Part shown: one piece after another, positions 33,216 to 41,771 of the stretch
Numbering within the stretch: the first letter of the stretch is position 1
Layout: each line of letters opens with the position of its first letter
Source: RSA11 sp965652565
Lineage (GTDB): Bacteria; Actinomycetota; Thermoleophilia; Solirubrobacterales; 70-9
Reading direction: 5' to 3'
Length of the DNA stretch: 44,432 nt
Assembly (NCBI GenBank): GCA_965652565.1
Contig: CBFGWL010000013.1
Location: 1 to 44,432 of the forward strand
Notes under the pieces: generated by a model
Database searches by the model: none
Told to the model about the DNA's origin: nothing
Seen by the model: only the letters and a program-made list of their open reading frames with translations
Program-made: the position numbers and the translations under genes

Positions 33216-33433
33216 GCGACGCGCTGAAGCGCCCCGCCTGTCCCAACTGCGGCGAGCCCTGGCTGCGGCCAACGAACCTGCCCGGCCGCTTTCGCTGCGT
33301 CAACTGCCTGAGCCGGTACGAGCTCGTCTCGCAATGCCGCAACTGCGGCGAGCATCAGACGATCGTGCGCCTGACCCGTACCGAGGACCTCATCTGCCAG
33401 CATTGCGGCCACTCGATGCTGAGCCCCGTCTGA
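33212..33433 (+). CDS. Small double zinc-ribbon protein, unknown function
   Basis: This 73-residue protein has four CxxC pairs: CPNC, CVNC, CRNC and CQHC, at about residues 10-13, 29-32, 42-45 and 60-63. That is enough for two zinc ribbons in tandem. The spacing and the sequence GRFRCVNCLSRYELVSQC suggest an rRNA- or protein-binding role, but I do not recognise a named family. GTG 33212 overlaps the rsmB stop, so it is made together with the rRNA methyltransferase. rpe follows after 21 bases. It is intact and probably real because the codon use matches its neighbours. Confidence 0.82.
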   Translation: MSDALKRPACPNCGEPWLRPTNLPGRFRCVNCLSRYELVSQCRNCGEHQTIVRLTRTEDLICQHCGHSMLSPV

Positions 33434-33454
33434 CCCGCCGTCCGCGCCACCGAC

Positions 33455-34138
33455 ATGACCGCCAAGGAGATCTTCGCCGGCCGCCGCGTCGCCCCCTCGA
33501 TCCTCTCGGCCGACTTCTCCCGCCTCGGCGGACACGTCGACGAGGTGCTCGCTGCGGGTGCCCGGGTAATCCACGTCGATGTGATGGACGGGCACTTCGT
33601 GCCGCCGATCACGATCGGCCCGCTCGTGGCCGGCGCGATCGCCGACCGCGTGCACGATGCCGGCGGCGTGCTCGACGTGCACCTGATGATCGAGCGCCCA
33701 GGCGATCACATCGACGAGTTCGCGAACGCGGGGGCCGACCTGATCACGATCCACCAGGAGGCCGACCCCCACGCGCATCGGACGCTCGCCGCGATCCGCG
33801 ACGCGGGCTGTCTCGCCGGGCTCGCACTCAACCCCGGGACCCCGGCCGACGCCGCCCGCGAGCTCACGGCTAGTTGTGATTTGTTGCTGACCATGACCGT
33901 GAACCCCGGCTGGGGCGGGCAGCGGTTCATCCCGACGTCGCCGGACAAGGTGGCGCGCGTCGCCGCGCTCGCCGCGGAGGGCACCGCGCTCGAGGTGGAC
34001 GGCGGGATCGACGAACACACCGCTCCGCTCGCCATCGAGGCGGGCGCGAACCTGCTCGTCGCCGGTTCCGCCGTATTCGGCGATCCGGACCCAGGTGCCG
34101 CCTACCAGCGGATCGCGGCAGCCGCGGGCGCGGAGTAG
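33455..34138 (+). CDS. rpe: Ribulose-phosphate 3-epimerase
   Basis: Interconverts ribulose 5-phosphate and xylulose 5-phosphate (227 aa, TIM barrel). Motifs: PSILSADFSRLG, VIHVDVMDGHFVPPITIGP (metal His/Asp), LDVHLMIERPGDHI, LALNPGTP, the phosphate loop region MTVNPGWGGQRFI (usually VNPGFGGQ) and EVDGGIDEHTAP. Last gene of the priA-to-rpe block; it supplies pentose phosphates, including precursors for the rib operon downstream. Ends 5 bases before a convergent stop. Confidence 0.95.
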   Translation: MTAKEIFAGRRVAPSILSADFSRLGGHVDEVLAAGARVIHVDVMDGHFVPPITIGPLVAGAIADRVHDAGGVLDVHLMIERPGDHIDEFANAGADLITIHQEADPHAHRTLAAIRDAGCLAGLALNPGTPADAARELTASCDLLLTMTVNPGWGGQRFIPTSPDKVARVAALAAEGTALEVDGGIDEHTAPLAIEAGANLLVAGSAVFGDPDPGAAYQRIAAAAGAE

Positions 34139-34143
34139 GGCGC

Positions 34144-35997
34144 CTAGCCCGGCGTCGCGTCTTCCGGCGACGAGCTCTCATCCCCGGTGTCTCCGGCCCC
34201 AGAGGCTGGCAGGGCACTGAGGGCGCCGGCGCACTCCTGCCACCAAGCACGCTCTTGGTCGGAGAGCCCGAAGCGGGCCGCGCGGCGGGCGACCCAGTCC
34301 ATCATCTGCCGCCGGCCGCCGACCGCGACCAGCTCGACCCCGATGAGCGCGTAGCGGCCGTCGACGAGGGCGACGAGCGCGGCCGGCACGTCGCGGCGTT
34401 CGCGCAATCGCAGGGCCACCGCGACGCCCTCGACGGCATCCGGGCGTGCGGGGTCGCCGTCGTCCGGCCGGCGGCGGCGCACCGTGAACACCTGCGGCGC
34501 GCCTCGTGGCGGAAGCGCGGCCGGCGCCGGCTCGCCGATCGGCCCGCTGCGCCAGCGCTCCGTGAGGCGCTCGACCTCGCCGATCGCCTCCCGGCGGGCG
34601 ACGATGTGGAGCTCGTCGCCTGCCTCGATCTGGGTGGAGCCGCGGGGGAGCAGCGCGGCGTCCTCACGCACGATGACGTTGATGAGCGCCTCCCGGGGGA
34701 GACCGAGCTCCTTGACCATGTGACCGACCGCGGCGTCGCGTCCGCGGACTACGTAGGTGAACGTCTCGCCACCGAGCCGGCGGATGATGCCGGTCTCGAC
34801 GATGGAGGCTGGCAGGGCGGGCTCCGTGGTGGTGAGCCCAAGCCTGCGCGCAAGCGGCTCGAACGTCGCTCCCTGGATCAGGGTGGAGGTGACGACGACG
34901 AAGAAGACGGCGTTGAAGATCTCCCCGGCCTCGCCGACGCCCGCGATCACCGGGAAGGTGGCAAGCCAGATCGGGATCGCCCCGCGCAGCCCGGCCCAGC
35001 CCAGCAGAAGGCGCTCGCGCGCGTTGAGCGGAGCGAAGGCCGAAGCGACGTACGCGGCCACCGGGCGGGCGACGAACATCAGGGCCGCGGAGAGCGCCAG
35101 GCCCTGCGGGGCGATCTCGATCAGGCCCGACGGGAACACCAGGAGCCCGAGCACGACGAAGAGGGTGATCTGCATCGTCCAGCTCACGCCTTGGTGGAAG
35201 GCGACGGTGCTGCCGCGCGCCGGGATCGAGCCCGTGCCGAGGACGAGCCCGGCGACGTAGACGGAGGCGAAGCCGGACCCGTGGACGATCTCGGCGAGGC
35301 CATAGGCGAGCGCTGCGGTCGCCAGCGAGGCCACCGGATAGAGCCCCGGGCTGGGCAGGTCGAGCTGCCGGAACGCCTCGCGCGCGCCCATGCCGATCGC
35401 CAGGCCCACCGGCACGCCGATCACAAATGCGACCAGGACGTTCTCGATCAGATTGACCGCGCCGAAGTCGGGCTCGAGGAGTAGGTCGATGAACCCGACG
35501 ACCAAGAGCAGGGCGACCGGGTCGTTCAGGCCGGACTCGCCCTCGAGTGTGCGCGCGAGCCGCCGCGAGACCGTGGAGCCACGGAGGACGGCGAAGATCG
35601 CGGCGCTGTCCGTCGTGGCGATCGCGGTGCCGAGGATCAGGCCCTCGAGGGGCTCCAACCCGAAGAGCCACATGGCGGCCGCCCCCGCTATCCCGGCCGT
35701 GATCAGCGTGCCGACGGTTGCCAGCGAGACCGCCGTGCCGATCACGGGCCGGATCTCGTTCCACCCGGCCGTGAGGCCGCCCTCGAAGAGAATGAGGACG
35801 AGCCCGATCGTGCCGATCGTGCGCGTGAGCTCCGCGTCGTTGAAGACGATCCCGCCGATGCCCTCTTCGCCGAGCAGCATCCCGACGCCGAGGAACAGGA
35901 GCAGGCCCGGGATGCGCGCGCGATCCGCGAGCTTTGCCGCAGCCAGGCCCACCGCCATCAGGGCGCCGGCGATGAGCATCAGCTGCGCGTCGGTCAC
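34144..35997 (-). CDS. Cation/proton antiporter, NhaP2/CvrA type with RCK_C domain
   Basis: This is a 617-residue CPA1-family antiporter. About 12-13 membrane helices (1-395) include FLGVGMLLGEEGIGG, LILFEGGLTAGWNEI and the core ATTDSAAIFAVLRGS and LEGESGLNDPVALLLV, where acidic residues carry ions. A TrkA-C/RCK_C domain lies at about 405-480 (GRDAAVGHMVKELGLPREALINVIVRED... EAGDELHIVA). An extra 130-residue cytoplasmic tail with a Glu/Asp/Ser-rich end follows. Family members exchange K+ (or Na+) for H+. The GTG start directly abuts the stop of the upstream flippase gene, so the two are probably one operon. Confidence 0.9.
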   Translation of the reverse strand: MTDAQLMLIAGALMAVGLAAAKLADRARIPGLLLFLGVGMLLGEEGIGGIVFNDAELTRTIGTIGLVLILFEGGLTAGWNEIRPVIGTAVSLATVGTLITAGIAGAAAMWLFGLEPLEGLILGTAIATTDSAAIFAVLRGSTVSRRLARTLEGESGLNDPVALLLVVGFIDLLLEPDFGAVNLIENVLVAFVIGVPVGLAIGMGAREAFRQLDLPSPGLYPVASLATAALAYGLAEIVHGSGFASVYVAGLVLGTGSIPARGSTVAFHQGVSWTMQITLFVVLGLLVFPSGLIEIAPQGLALSAALMFVARPVAAYVASAFAPLNARERLLLGWAGLRGAIPIWLATFPVIAGVGEAGEIFNAVFFVVVTSTLIQGATFEPLARRLGLTTTEPALPASIVETGIIRRLGGETFTYVVRGRDAAVGHMVKELGLPREALINVIVREDAALLPRGSTQIEAGDELHIVARREAIGEVERLTERWRSGPIGEPAPAALPPRGAPQVFTVRRRRPDDGDPARPDAVEGVAVALRLRERRDVPAALVALVDGRYALIGVELVAVGGRRQMMDWVARRAARFGLSDQERAWWQECAGALSALPASGAGDTGDESSSPEDATPG

Positions 35998-37362
35998 TCA
36001 GGAGACCTCGTCGTATCCAGCCAAGCGGGCCTCGATCTCGTCGGGGGAGTCGGGAGTGAGCGGGGGGCCGGTGGCCCGGCGGCGGTAGGCGAGCGCCAGC
36101 TGCGCGGCGAGCAGCGCCGCGCCCACCGCGAAGCCCACCTCGATGCGCCGATCGATCTGGTCGACGATCGGCAGCAGGCACCAAGCGAGGAAGGCGGCCG
36201 CGGTCAGGCCCCAGCAGCGCGCGGCGACGCGCGCTCCGCCACGCGCCAGGATCGCCTGGTTGAGCGTCGTCGCCGTGAGATAGCCGCCCATGCCGAGCGC
36301 GACGATCACGAGCCCGAGCCGGTCGTACTCGAAGCGATCGCCGAACGCGATCTCCATCAGGGTCGGGCCCGCGAGCGCGACGACGAGCACGACGAGCGCA
36401 GCGAACCCGGCGATCGCGCGGAGCGTGACCACGATCGAGTGATGGAACGCGTCCTCGGCGTCACCGCCACGGGCGCCGAGCCGCGTGAGGTGGGGGAGCA
36501 GGCTCTGTGCGACGCCCTGGAAGACCAAGAGCGGCGCGCGCGCCACCATCAGCACGTTGAAGATGAACCCGGCCGCGGCCGCGTCCTCGAAGGCGCGCGC
36601 GAGCAGGGGGCCGGCGTTCAGAAACGTCTGCTCGCCGAGCATCACTACGAGCACGCCGGCCGCAAAGCCCCCGCCGCTCGCGACGGTGACCGGATCGGCG
36701 CCCGCCGCCGGCCGCGTCGCGGCCTCCGGTGCGCCGCTCCGCATGCCGCGCGTGAGCGCCAGCGGGACGACGGCGAGGCTGAACAGCGGCGCCGCGGCGA
36801 CGCCGAGCGCGATCACCGTCTGCCCGGAGGCGATCCCGAGGGCGACGACGAGCGCGAAGACGACCCGCGAGGCGGACTCGCAGAAGAGCAGCCCCGCGAG
36901 CAGCCCAAACCGCCTGTGGCCGGCGAGATAGCCGCGCGCGTAGAAGCTCGCGCCGAAGGCCACGACGGCTACGACGAGGACCCAATAAAGGGTCTCCGAG
37001 CCCGAGAGCAGCTCGTCCTGGAGCGGCTCGCGCAGGGCCAGCGCGATCCCGGCCAGCCCCAGCGCCACGCCGAGCTGGATCAGGCCGGCGACGCGCAACG
37101 CGCTCGTGACCTCGCCACCGTGCGCCCGGCGTTCGGCGAGCGTGCGCGAGAGCAGCAGCTCGACCGGCCGGTGGGCGATGGAGATCGTCACGAAGACGAC
37201 CGACCACAGCACCGTGATCTCGCCGTAGTCGTGGGCGCTCAGGTTGTGTGAGGCGAGCGAGAAGTAGACGTACGTGAGCACGCCCGAAGCCCCGACCCCC
37301 GCGGAGAGCAACCCGGCGGAGCGTCCGAACTTCTTGGTCTCCGCCCCTGTGCTCACGCTCAT
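35998..37362 (-). CDS. Polysaccharide-flippase-like (MOP superfamily) membrane protein
   Basis: This 454-residue protein has about 12-14 membrane helices and opens LLSAGVGASGVLTYVYFSLASHNLSAHDYGEITVLWSVVF, a typical Wzx/lipopolysaccharide-flippase start. It continues with PVELLLSRTLAERRAHGG and QSLLPHLTRLGARGGDAEDAF, like the mid-domain of lipid-linked oligosaccharide transporters. No glycosyltransferases are nearby, so the cargo is unknown. ATG 37362 faces the rib operon across a 95-base gap that contains a TetR-type palindrome. The antiporter gene follows with zero spacing. Confidence 0.8.
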   Translation of the reverse strand: MSVSTGAETKKFGRSAGLLSAGVGASGVLTYVYFSLASHNLSAHDYGEITVLWSVVFVTISIAHRPVELLLSRTLAERRAHGGEVTSALRVAGLIQLGVALGLAGIALALREPLQDELLSGSETLYWVLVVAVVAFGASFYARGYLAGHRRFGLLAGLLFCESASRVVFALVVALGIASGQTVIALGVAAAPLFSLAVVPLALTRGMRSGAPEAATRPAAGADPVTVASGGGFAAGVLVVMLGEQTFLNAGPLLARAFEDAAAAGFIFNVLMVARAPLLVFQGVAQSLLPHLTRLGARGGDAEDAFHHSIVVTLRAIAGFAALVVLVVALAGPTLMEIAFGDRFEYDRLGLVIVALGMGGYLTATTLNQAILARGGARVAARCWGLTAAAFLAWCLLPIVDQIDRRIEVGFAVGAALLAAQLALAYRRRATGPPLTPDSPDEIEARLAGYDEVS

Positions 37363-37414
37363 CGTCGCGAGGAAGGTATCGCCCCATAGGCCCGGCGCGC
37401 GCGACGAGCTATTC

Positions 37415-37434
37415 TTGATTGACTAGTCAGTCAG
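37415..37434. promoter_or_regulatory. TetR-type palindromic operator between flippase and ribD
   Basis: TTGATTGACT followed by AGTCAGTCAG: 8 of 10 positions match in inverted orientation, centred on the perfect TGACTAGTCA. This resembles the TTGACTGACTAGTCA-type operators of TetR/AcrR repressors. It covers the place where the -35 element of the rib promoter should be (about 37423-37428, given the -10 at 37446). No tetR gene is in this window. Confidence 0.6.
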
Positions 37435-37445
37435 GTGCCGTCCCT

Positions 37446-37451
37446 TACATT
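37446..37451 (+). promoter_or_regulatory. -10 box of the rib operon (leaderless)
   Basis: TACATT, 6 bases before the ribD ATG at 37458. TTGACT occurs upstream at 37419-37424 but with a 21-base spacer, so the -35 is unclear. There is no room for an FMN riboswitch downstream of it. Confidence 0.5.
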
Positions 37452-37457
37452 CGAGCG

Positions 37458-38588
37458 ATGCCCGCGGTGATCACCGAAACCGACCGCCTGTACCTCCAGC
37501 GGGCGCTCGAGCTGGCTGAGCGCGGGCGTGGCCGGGTGAGCCCCAACCCGCTCGTCGGCGCCGTGCTCGTGCGCGACGACGAGGTGATCGGCGAGGGCTG
37601 GCACGCTGAGATCGGCGGCCTGCACGCGGAACGCGCGGCGCTCGCCGACTGCCGGGAGCGCGGCCATGACCCCGCCGGCGCGACCATGTTCGTGACGCTC
37701 GAGCCCTGCGCTCACCACGGCCGCCAGCCGCCCTGCACGGAGGCGCTGGTGGAGGCGCGCGTGGCGCGGGTCGTCTACGCGGCCGACGACCCCTCCGACA
37801 AGGCGAGCGGTCGCGGTCCCGGCGTGCTTCGCGACGAGGGGATCGAGGCGGTCGCCGCCGACGGGCCGGAGGCGAGCGCCGCGCGCCTGCAGAACCAGGC
37901 CTTCCGCAAGCACGCGCGCACGGGCCGCCCGCTCGTCACCTACAAGGCCGCCGTGACGCTCGACGGCCGGACCGCGACGGCGTCCGGCGACTCGCAATGG
38001 ATCTCGGGTCCGACGAGCCGCGCGCTCGTGCATCGGTGGCGCAGCGAGGCCGACGCCGTCGCCGTCGGAATCGGCACCGCGCTGGCCGACGATCCGCTGC
38101 TCACGGCGCGCGACGCCGGGCCCGCGGCGCGTCAGCCGGTGCGCGTCGTGTTCGACTCGCGGGCGCGGCTGCCGCTCGCCGCGAAGCTGGTGCGTTCCCT
38201 GGACGTCGCCCCGTTGATCCTCTTCGCCGGCCGCGACGCTGATCCCGAGCGCACCGAGCAGCTGCGCGAGGCGGGCGTCGAGGTGGCGGTGGTCTCCGGC
38301 GAGGGGCCCGATCGCGTCGCGGCTGCGCTCAGCGAACTGGGGCGCCGGGGCATCACCTCGCTTTTGCTGGAGGGCGGCGCGGAGCTCGCCGGGGCATTCT
38401 TCGAGGCCGGCGAGATCGATGACGTCAAGCTGTTCGTGGCGCCCAAGCTCCTGGGCGGGGCCGACGCGCGCCCGCTGCTCGCCGGAGCCGGTGCGCAGAA
38501 GATGGCCGAGGCGCTTCCGGCGCTCTCGCTGGAAAGCGAGCAGTCGGGAGAGGACATACTGATCAAGGCACGCCTGCGGGAGTGGTGA
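37458..38588 (+). CDS. ribD: Riboflavin biosynthesis deaminase/reductase
   Basis: Bifunctional enzyme (376 aa) for steps 2 and 3 of riboflavin synthesis. Residues 1-145 form the deaminase, with zinc ligands in GLHAERAAL (His and catalytic Glu) and in TLEPCAHHGRQPPCTEAL (both Cys). Residues about 150-375 form the NADPH reductase (RPLVTYKAAVTLDGRTATASGDSQWISG ... LLLEGGAELAGAFFEAGEIDDVKLFVAPKLLGG). I chose ATG 37458 because the -10 box and TetR-like palindrome lie just upstream; a TTG at 37419 would place the operator inside the gene. The stop overlaps the ribE ATG (TGATG). Confidence 0.95.
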   Translation: MPAVITETDRLYLQRALELAERGRGRVSPNPLVGAVLVRDDEVIGEGWHAEIGGLHAERAALADCRERGHDPAGATMFVTLEPCAHHGRQPPCTEALVEARVARVVYAADDPSDKASGRGPGVLRDEGIEAVAADGPEASAARLQNQAFRKHARTGRPLVTYKAAVTLDGRTATASGDSQWISGPTSRALVHRWRSEADAVAVGIGTALADDPLLTARDAGPAARQPVRVVFDSRARLPLAAKLVRSLDVAPLILFAGRDADPERTEQLREAGVEVAVVSGEGPDRVAAALSELGRRGITSLLLEGGAELAGAFFEAGEIDDVKLFVAPKLLGGADARPLLAGAGAQKMAEALPALSLESEQSGEDILIKARLREW

Positions 38589-39199
38589 TGTTCACCGGAA
38601 TCGTCAAGGAACTGGGCACCGTCGAGGCGGTCGAGCGCACCGCCGACGGCGCGCGCCTGAGGATCGCCGCCGGGTTCGCCGGCGAGCTGGCCACCGGTGA
38701 CTCGGTGTCGGTGAACGGGGTCTGCCTGACCGCGGCCGAGCTCGCCGACGGGGCCTTCGCGGCGGACGCGATGAACCAGACGCTCGAGCTCACGACGCTG
38801 GGCGGCCTCGCCGCGGGCGCGCGCGTCAACCTGGAACCCGCTCTGCGAGCCGGCGATCCGCTCGGCGGGCACATCGTCCAGGGTCACGTGGACGGCCTCG
38901 CCGAGATCGCCGACGTGACGCCGGACGGCTTCGCGAGGCGCGTGCGCGTGCGGCTGCCCGAGGCGCTCCGCCCGTACGTCGTCGAACACGGCTCGATCAC
39001 ACTGAACGGGGTGAGCCTGACCGTGGCGAGGCTGCACGATGACGGCGTCGAGGTCTCCCTGATCCCGGAGACCCTCGAGCGCACGACTTTCGGCGAGGCG
39101 GCCGCGGGCGATCCGGTGAACGTCGAGGTGGACGTGATCGCGCGTTACGTCGAGCGCCTCATGCAAGGCTTCAATTCAAGAAGGGAGCTAGTCGAGTAG
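38588..39199 (+). CDS. ribE: Riboflavin synthase, alpha subunit
   Basis: Joins two lumazines to give riboflavin (203 aa). It has the two-fold repeated barrel: MFTGIVKELGTVEAV at the N-terminus and the second MFTGI-like half near residue 97 (GGHIVQGHVDGLAEIADV). The motifs SVNGVCLTA and LNGVSLTVARL appear once in each repeat. ATG 38588 gives the normal MFTGIV start; two GTG codons just before it are in frame. Also called ribC in some nomenclatures. The trimer works together with RibH. Confidence 0.95.
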   Translation: MFTGIVKELGTVEAVERTADGARLRIAAGFAGELATGDSVSVNGVCLTAAELADGAFAADAMNQTLELTTLGGLAAGARVNLEPALRAGDPLGGHIVQGHVDGLAEIADVTPDGFARRVRVRLPEALRPYVVEHGSITLNGVSLTVARLHDDGVEVSLIPETLERTTFGEAAAGDPVNVEVDVIARYVERLMQGFNSRRELVE

Positions 39200-39201
39200 C
39201 G

Positions 39202-40524
39202 ATGGCCGAGCAATCACAAGGGGCGCCCGCCGCAACGGCTCGCGCCGAGGAGTCACCGTTCAGCACGGTCGAGGAGGCGATCGAGGAGATCCGCCGCGGC
39301 CGGATGGTCGTCGTCGTTGACGGCGAGGATCGCGAGAACGAGGGCGATCTCGTCCTCGCGGCGCAGTTCGCGACGCCGGAGGCGATCAACTTCATGGCCA
39401 CGCACGCGCGCGGCCTGATCTGTCTCGCGCTCACCCCGCAGCGCACCGAGGAGCTCGGTCTCAAGCTGATGGCGGCCAAGAACGAGGCGCCGCTGGAGAC
39501 GGCGTTCACCGTCTCGATCGAGGCGCGCGAGGGCGTCAGCACCGGGATTTCGGCGCACGACCGCGCCCGGACGATCCAGGTCGCGATCGATCCGCACTCC
39601 GGCCCCGGCGACATCGTCCAGCCGGGGCACATCTTCCCGCTGAAGGCCAAGCCCGGCGGCGTGCTCGAGCGCACCGGGCACACCGAGGCTGCGGTCGACC
39701 TCGCGCGGCTCGCCGGGCTCATCCCGGCCGGTGTGATCTGCGAGATCATGAACGAGGACGGGACCATGGCGCGCGTGCCCGACCTGATCCCGTACTGCCG
39801 CAGGCACGGGCTCAAGATGGTCACGACGGCCGACCTGATCGCCTACCGGCGCCGCACCGAGAAGCTCGTCGAGCGCGTCGTCTCCACGCGCCTGCCCACG
39901 GAGTTCGGGGAGTTCACGGCGGTCGGCTACCGCGCCCTGCTCGACGGCAAGCACCACGTCGCGATGGTGAAGGGCGAGGTCGCCGGGAGCGAGGACGTGC
40001 TCGTCCGCGTGCACTCCGAGTGCCTCACGGGGGACGTCTTCCACTCGCTGCGCTGCGACTGCGGCGAGCAGCTCTCCGCGGCGCTCTCGATGATCGAGCA
40101 GGAGGGCAAGGGGGTCCTGCTCTACCTCTCCCAGGAGGGGCGCGGCATCGGCCTGCTCAACAAGCTGCGCGCCTACAAGCTGCAGGAGGAGGGCCTCGAC
40201 ACCGTCGACGCCAACCTCAAGCTGGGCCTGCCCGCCGATCTGCGCGACTACGGGATCGGCGCGCAGATCCTGCGCGACCTCGGCCTGAGCTCGATCCGCA
40301 TTCTCACCAACAACCCGAAGAAGATCATCGGCCTCGAGGGGTACGGGCTCTCGGTCACCGAGCAGGTGCCGATCCAGGCGGTCCCCAATCCCCACAACGA
40401 GGCGTATCTGCGCGCGAAGCGCGAGCGCATGGGCCACGCGCTGCACCACCAGGGGCTCGCCCTCGACGACGAGATGATCCTCTCCGAGCGCCTCGAGGAC
40501 GCGAAGGAGGACGCGGGTGAGTGA
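39202..40524 (+). CDS. ribBA: 3,4-dihydroxy-2-butanone 4-phosphate synthase / GTP cyclohydrolase II
   Basis: Fusion (440 aa) that makes both precursors of riboflavin. Residues about 20-220 are the butanone synthase (VVDGEDRENEGDLVLAA with the acidic loop, THARGLICLALT, GHTEAAVDLARLAGL). Residues about 225-430 are GTP cyclohydrolase II, with zinc cysteines in HSECLTGDVFHSLRCDCGEQL, then LLYLSQEGRGIGLLNKLRAY and LTNNPKKIIGLEGYG. Both halves look complete, with no lost catalytic residue. It starts 3 bases after ribE; the end overlaps ribH by 8 bases. Confidence 0.96.
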   Translation: MAEQSQGAPAATARAEESPFSTVEEAIEEIRRGRMVVVVDGEDRENEGDLVLAAQFATPEAINFMATHARGLICLALTPQRTEELGLKLMAAKNEAPLETAFTVSIEAREGVSTGISAHDRARTIQVAIDPHSGPGDIVQPGHIFPLKAKPGGVLERTGHTEAAVDLARLAGLIPAGVICEIMNEDGTMARVPDLIPYCRRHGLKMVTTADLIAYRRRTEKLVERVVSTRLPTEFGEFTAVGYRALLDGKHHVAMVKGEVAGSEDVLVRVHSECLTGDVFHSLRCDCGEQLSAALSMIEQEGKGVLLYLSQEGRGIGLLNKLRAYKLQEEGLDTVDANLKLGLPADLRDYGIGAQILRDLGLSSIRILTNNPKKIIGLEGYGLSVTEQVPIQAVPNPHNEAYLRAKRERMGHALHHQGLALDDEMILSERLEDAKEDAGE

Positions 40525-40996
40525 GTTCACCGATTCGGAACGCGAGCTGCTCGGCCGCGGCGAGTGGGCGATCTGCGTGGCGACGTTCTACGAGGATCTC
40601 GCCGAGCGTCTGGTGGCGGGCGCGCTCGAGGGCTTCGCCGAAGGTGGGGTGAGCCCGGCGTCGGTGCACACATACGAGGTCCCGGGCGCGTTCGAGCTGC
40701 CGTTCGCGGCGAAGGTGTGCGCCGACTCGGAGCGCTTCGCAGGCATCGCCTGCCTCGGCGTCGTCATCCGCGGGGAGACCGATCACTACGACTTCGTCTG
40801 CTCGGAGGCGGCGCGCGGAATCCAGGAGGTGCAGCTCACGACCGACGTGCCCTGCGCGTTCGGCGTGATCACCTGCGATTCGCGCGAGCAGGCCGAGGCG
40901 CGCGCCGGCGGCGGCAAGCGCGACCAGGGCCGGCACGCCGCCCACGCGATCATGCGCTCGGCGCTGCTCATGGAGCGCGTGCGGGGGAATATCTAG
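40517..40996 (+). CDS. ribH: 6,7-dimethyl-8-ribityllumazine synthase
   Basis: Makes lumazine from the RibA/D and RibB products (159 aa, forms capsids or pentamers in the family). Motifs: VATFYEDLAERLVAGALEG, YEVPGAFELPFAAK and CLGVVIRGETDHYDFVCSEAARGI with the catalytic His, then VPCAFGVITCDSREQAEARAGG (usually LTT/LTV). The GTG start lies 8 bases inside ribBA. Last gene of the four-gene rib operon. Confidence 0.95.
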   Translation: MSEFTDSERELLGRGEWAICVATFYEDLAERLVAGALEGFAEGGVSPASVHTYEVPGAFELPFAAKVCADSERFAGIACLGVVIRGETDHYDFVCSEAARGIQEVQLTTDVPCAFGVITCDSREQAEARAGGGKRDQGRHAAHAIMRSALLMERVRGNI

Positions 40997-40999
40997 GCA

Positions 41000-41011
41000 G
41001 CCGCCGGCGGC
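41000..41011. terminator. Short GC palindrome after the rib operon
   Basis: GCCGCCGGCGGC, 4 bases after the ribH stop and before the rpmB -10-like box. A weak candidate for ending the rib transcript; no T-run. Confidence 0.25.
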
Positions 41012-41032
41012 CCGCTACCATCCTGCGTCGCA

Positions 41033-41224
41033 ATGGCGAAGGTTTGTCACAGCTGCGGTAAGGCCCCCGCGTTCGGGAACTCGCGGAGCCACTCCATGGT
41101 CGCCACCCGGCGCCGCTTCAACCCGAACCTCCAGAAGGTGCGGATCAACGAGGGCGGCCGGCCGCGCCGCGTGTACGTCTGCACGCGCTGCCTGAAGTCG
41201 GGCAAGGTCACCAAGTACGCCTGA
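41033..41224 (+). CDS. rpmB: 50S ribosomal protein L28, zinc-binding form
   Basis: 63 residues. The zinc-type (C+) form has the pairs CHSCG at residues 5-8 and CTRC at 52-55. HSMVATRRRFNPNLQKVR is the L28 signature. A TACCAT box (41016-41021) lies 11 bases before the ATG. C+ ribosomal proteins often have C-minus paralogs induced by zinc shortage elsewhere in actinobacterial genomes; none is in this window. Confidence 0.96.
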   Translation: MAKVCHSCGKAPAFGNSRSHSMVATRRRFNPNLQKVRINEGGRPRRVYVCTRCLKSGKVTKYA

Positions 41225-41234
41225 TCCGCGAGGC

Positions 41235-41729
41235 GTGCGCCTCGCGCTCATCGCCGATACGCACATGCCGCGCGGCGGGCGGCAGCTCGATCCCGCTTGC
41301 GTGGACGCCCTGCGTGCGGCCGACGCGATCGTGCACGTCGGCGACTTCTTCGGGGCGGAGGTGCTCGACTGGTTCGCCGAGCTCGGCCCGCCGTTGCGCG
41401 CCGTTCACGGCAACGTCGACGTACCCGCGGTGCGCGAGCGCCTGCCCGAGCGGGCGGAGTTCGACGCCGGTGGGGTGCGGTTCGGGCTGATCCACGACGC
41501 CGGTCCCGCGCGTGGGCGCTTGGAGCGCCTGCGCGCGCTCTTCCCGGAGGCCGACGCCGTCGTCTTCGGGCATTCGCACATGCCCCTGCACGAGAGCGCC
41601 GACGGCTTTCAGATCTTCAACCCCGGCAGCCCCACGGAGCGCCGCCGGGCGCCGCGCCGCTCGTACGGGATCGCCCGGATCGAGCGGGGGAGGGTGGAGT
41701 TCGAGCACGTCTGGCTTTCGGACGGATGA
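41235..41729 (+). CDS. YfcE/MJ0936-type metallophosphoesterase
   Basis: This 164-residue calcineurin-like phosphodiesterase has the metal motifs in order: LIADTHMPRG (D, H), HVGDFF (GD), VHGNVDVP (GN), LIHDAG and FGHSHMPLHE (GHSH), then FNPGSPTERRRAP. The family hydrolyses phosphodiesters in vitro; the in vivo substrate is usually unknown. GTG 41235 lies 10 bases after rpmB. It is followed by the DAK2 gene after 42 bases, which has its own TATCCT box. Confidence 0.88.
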   Translation: MRLALIADTHMPRGGRQLDPACVDALRAADAIVHVGDFFGAEVLDWFAELGPPLRAVHGNVDVPAVRERLPERAEFDAGGVRFGLIHDAGPARGRLERLRALFPEADAVVFGHSHMPLHESADGFQIFNPGSPTERRRAPRRSYGIARIERGRVEFEHVWLSDG

Positions 41730-41771
41730 GCCCACCGCCGAATCCGAGGGCAATATCCTGCTCATCCGCCC

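Noticed and set aside
37363..37457. FMN riboswitch before the rib operon
   Set aside because: The gap is 95 bases, smaller than the aptamer, and no conserved FMN-aptamer segments are visible.
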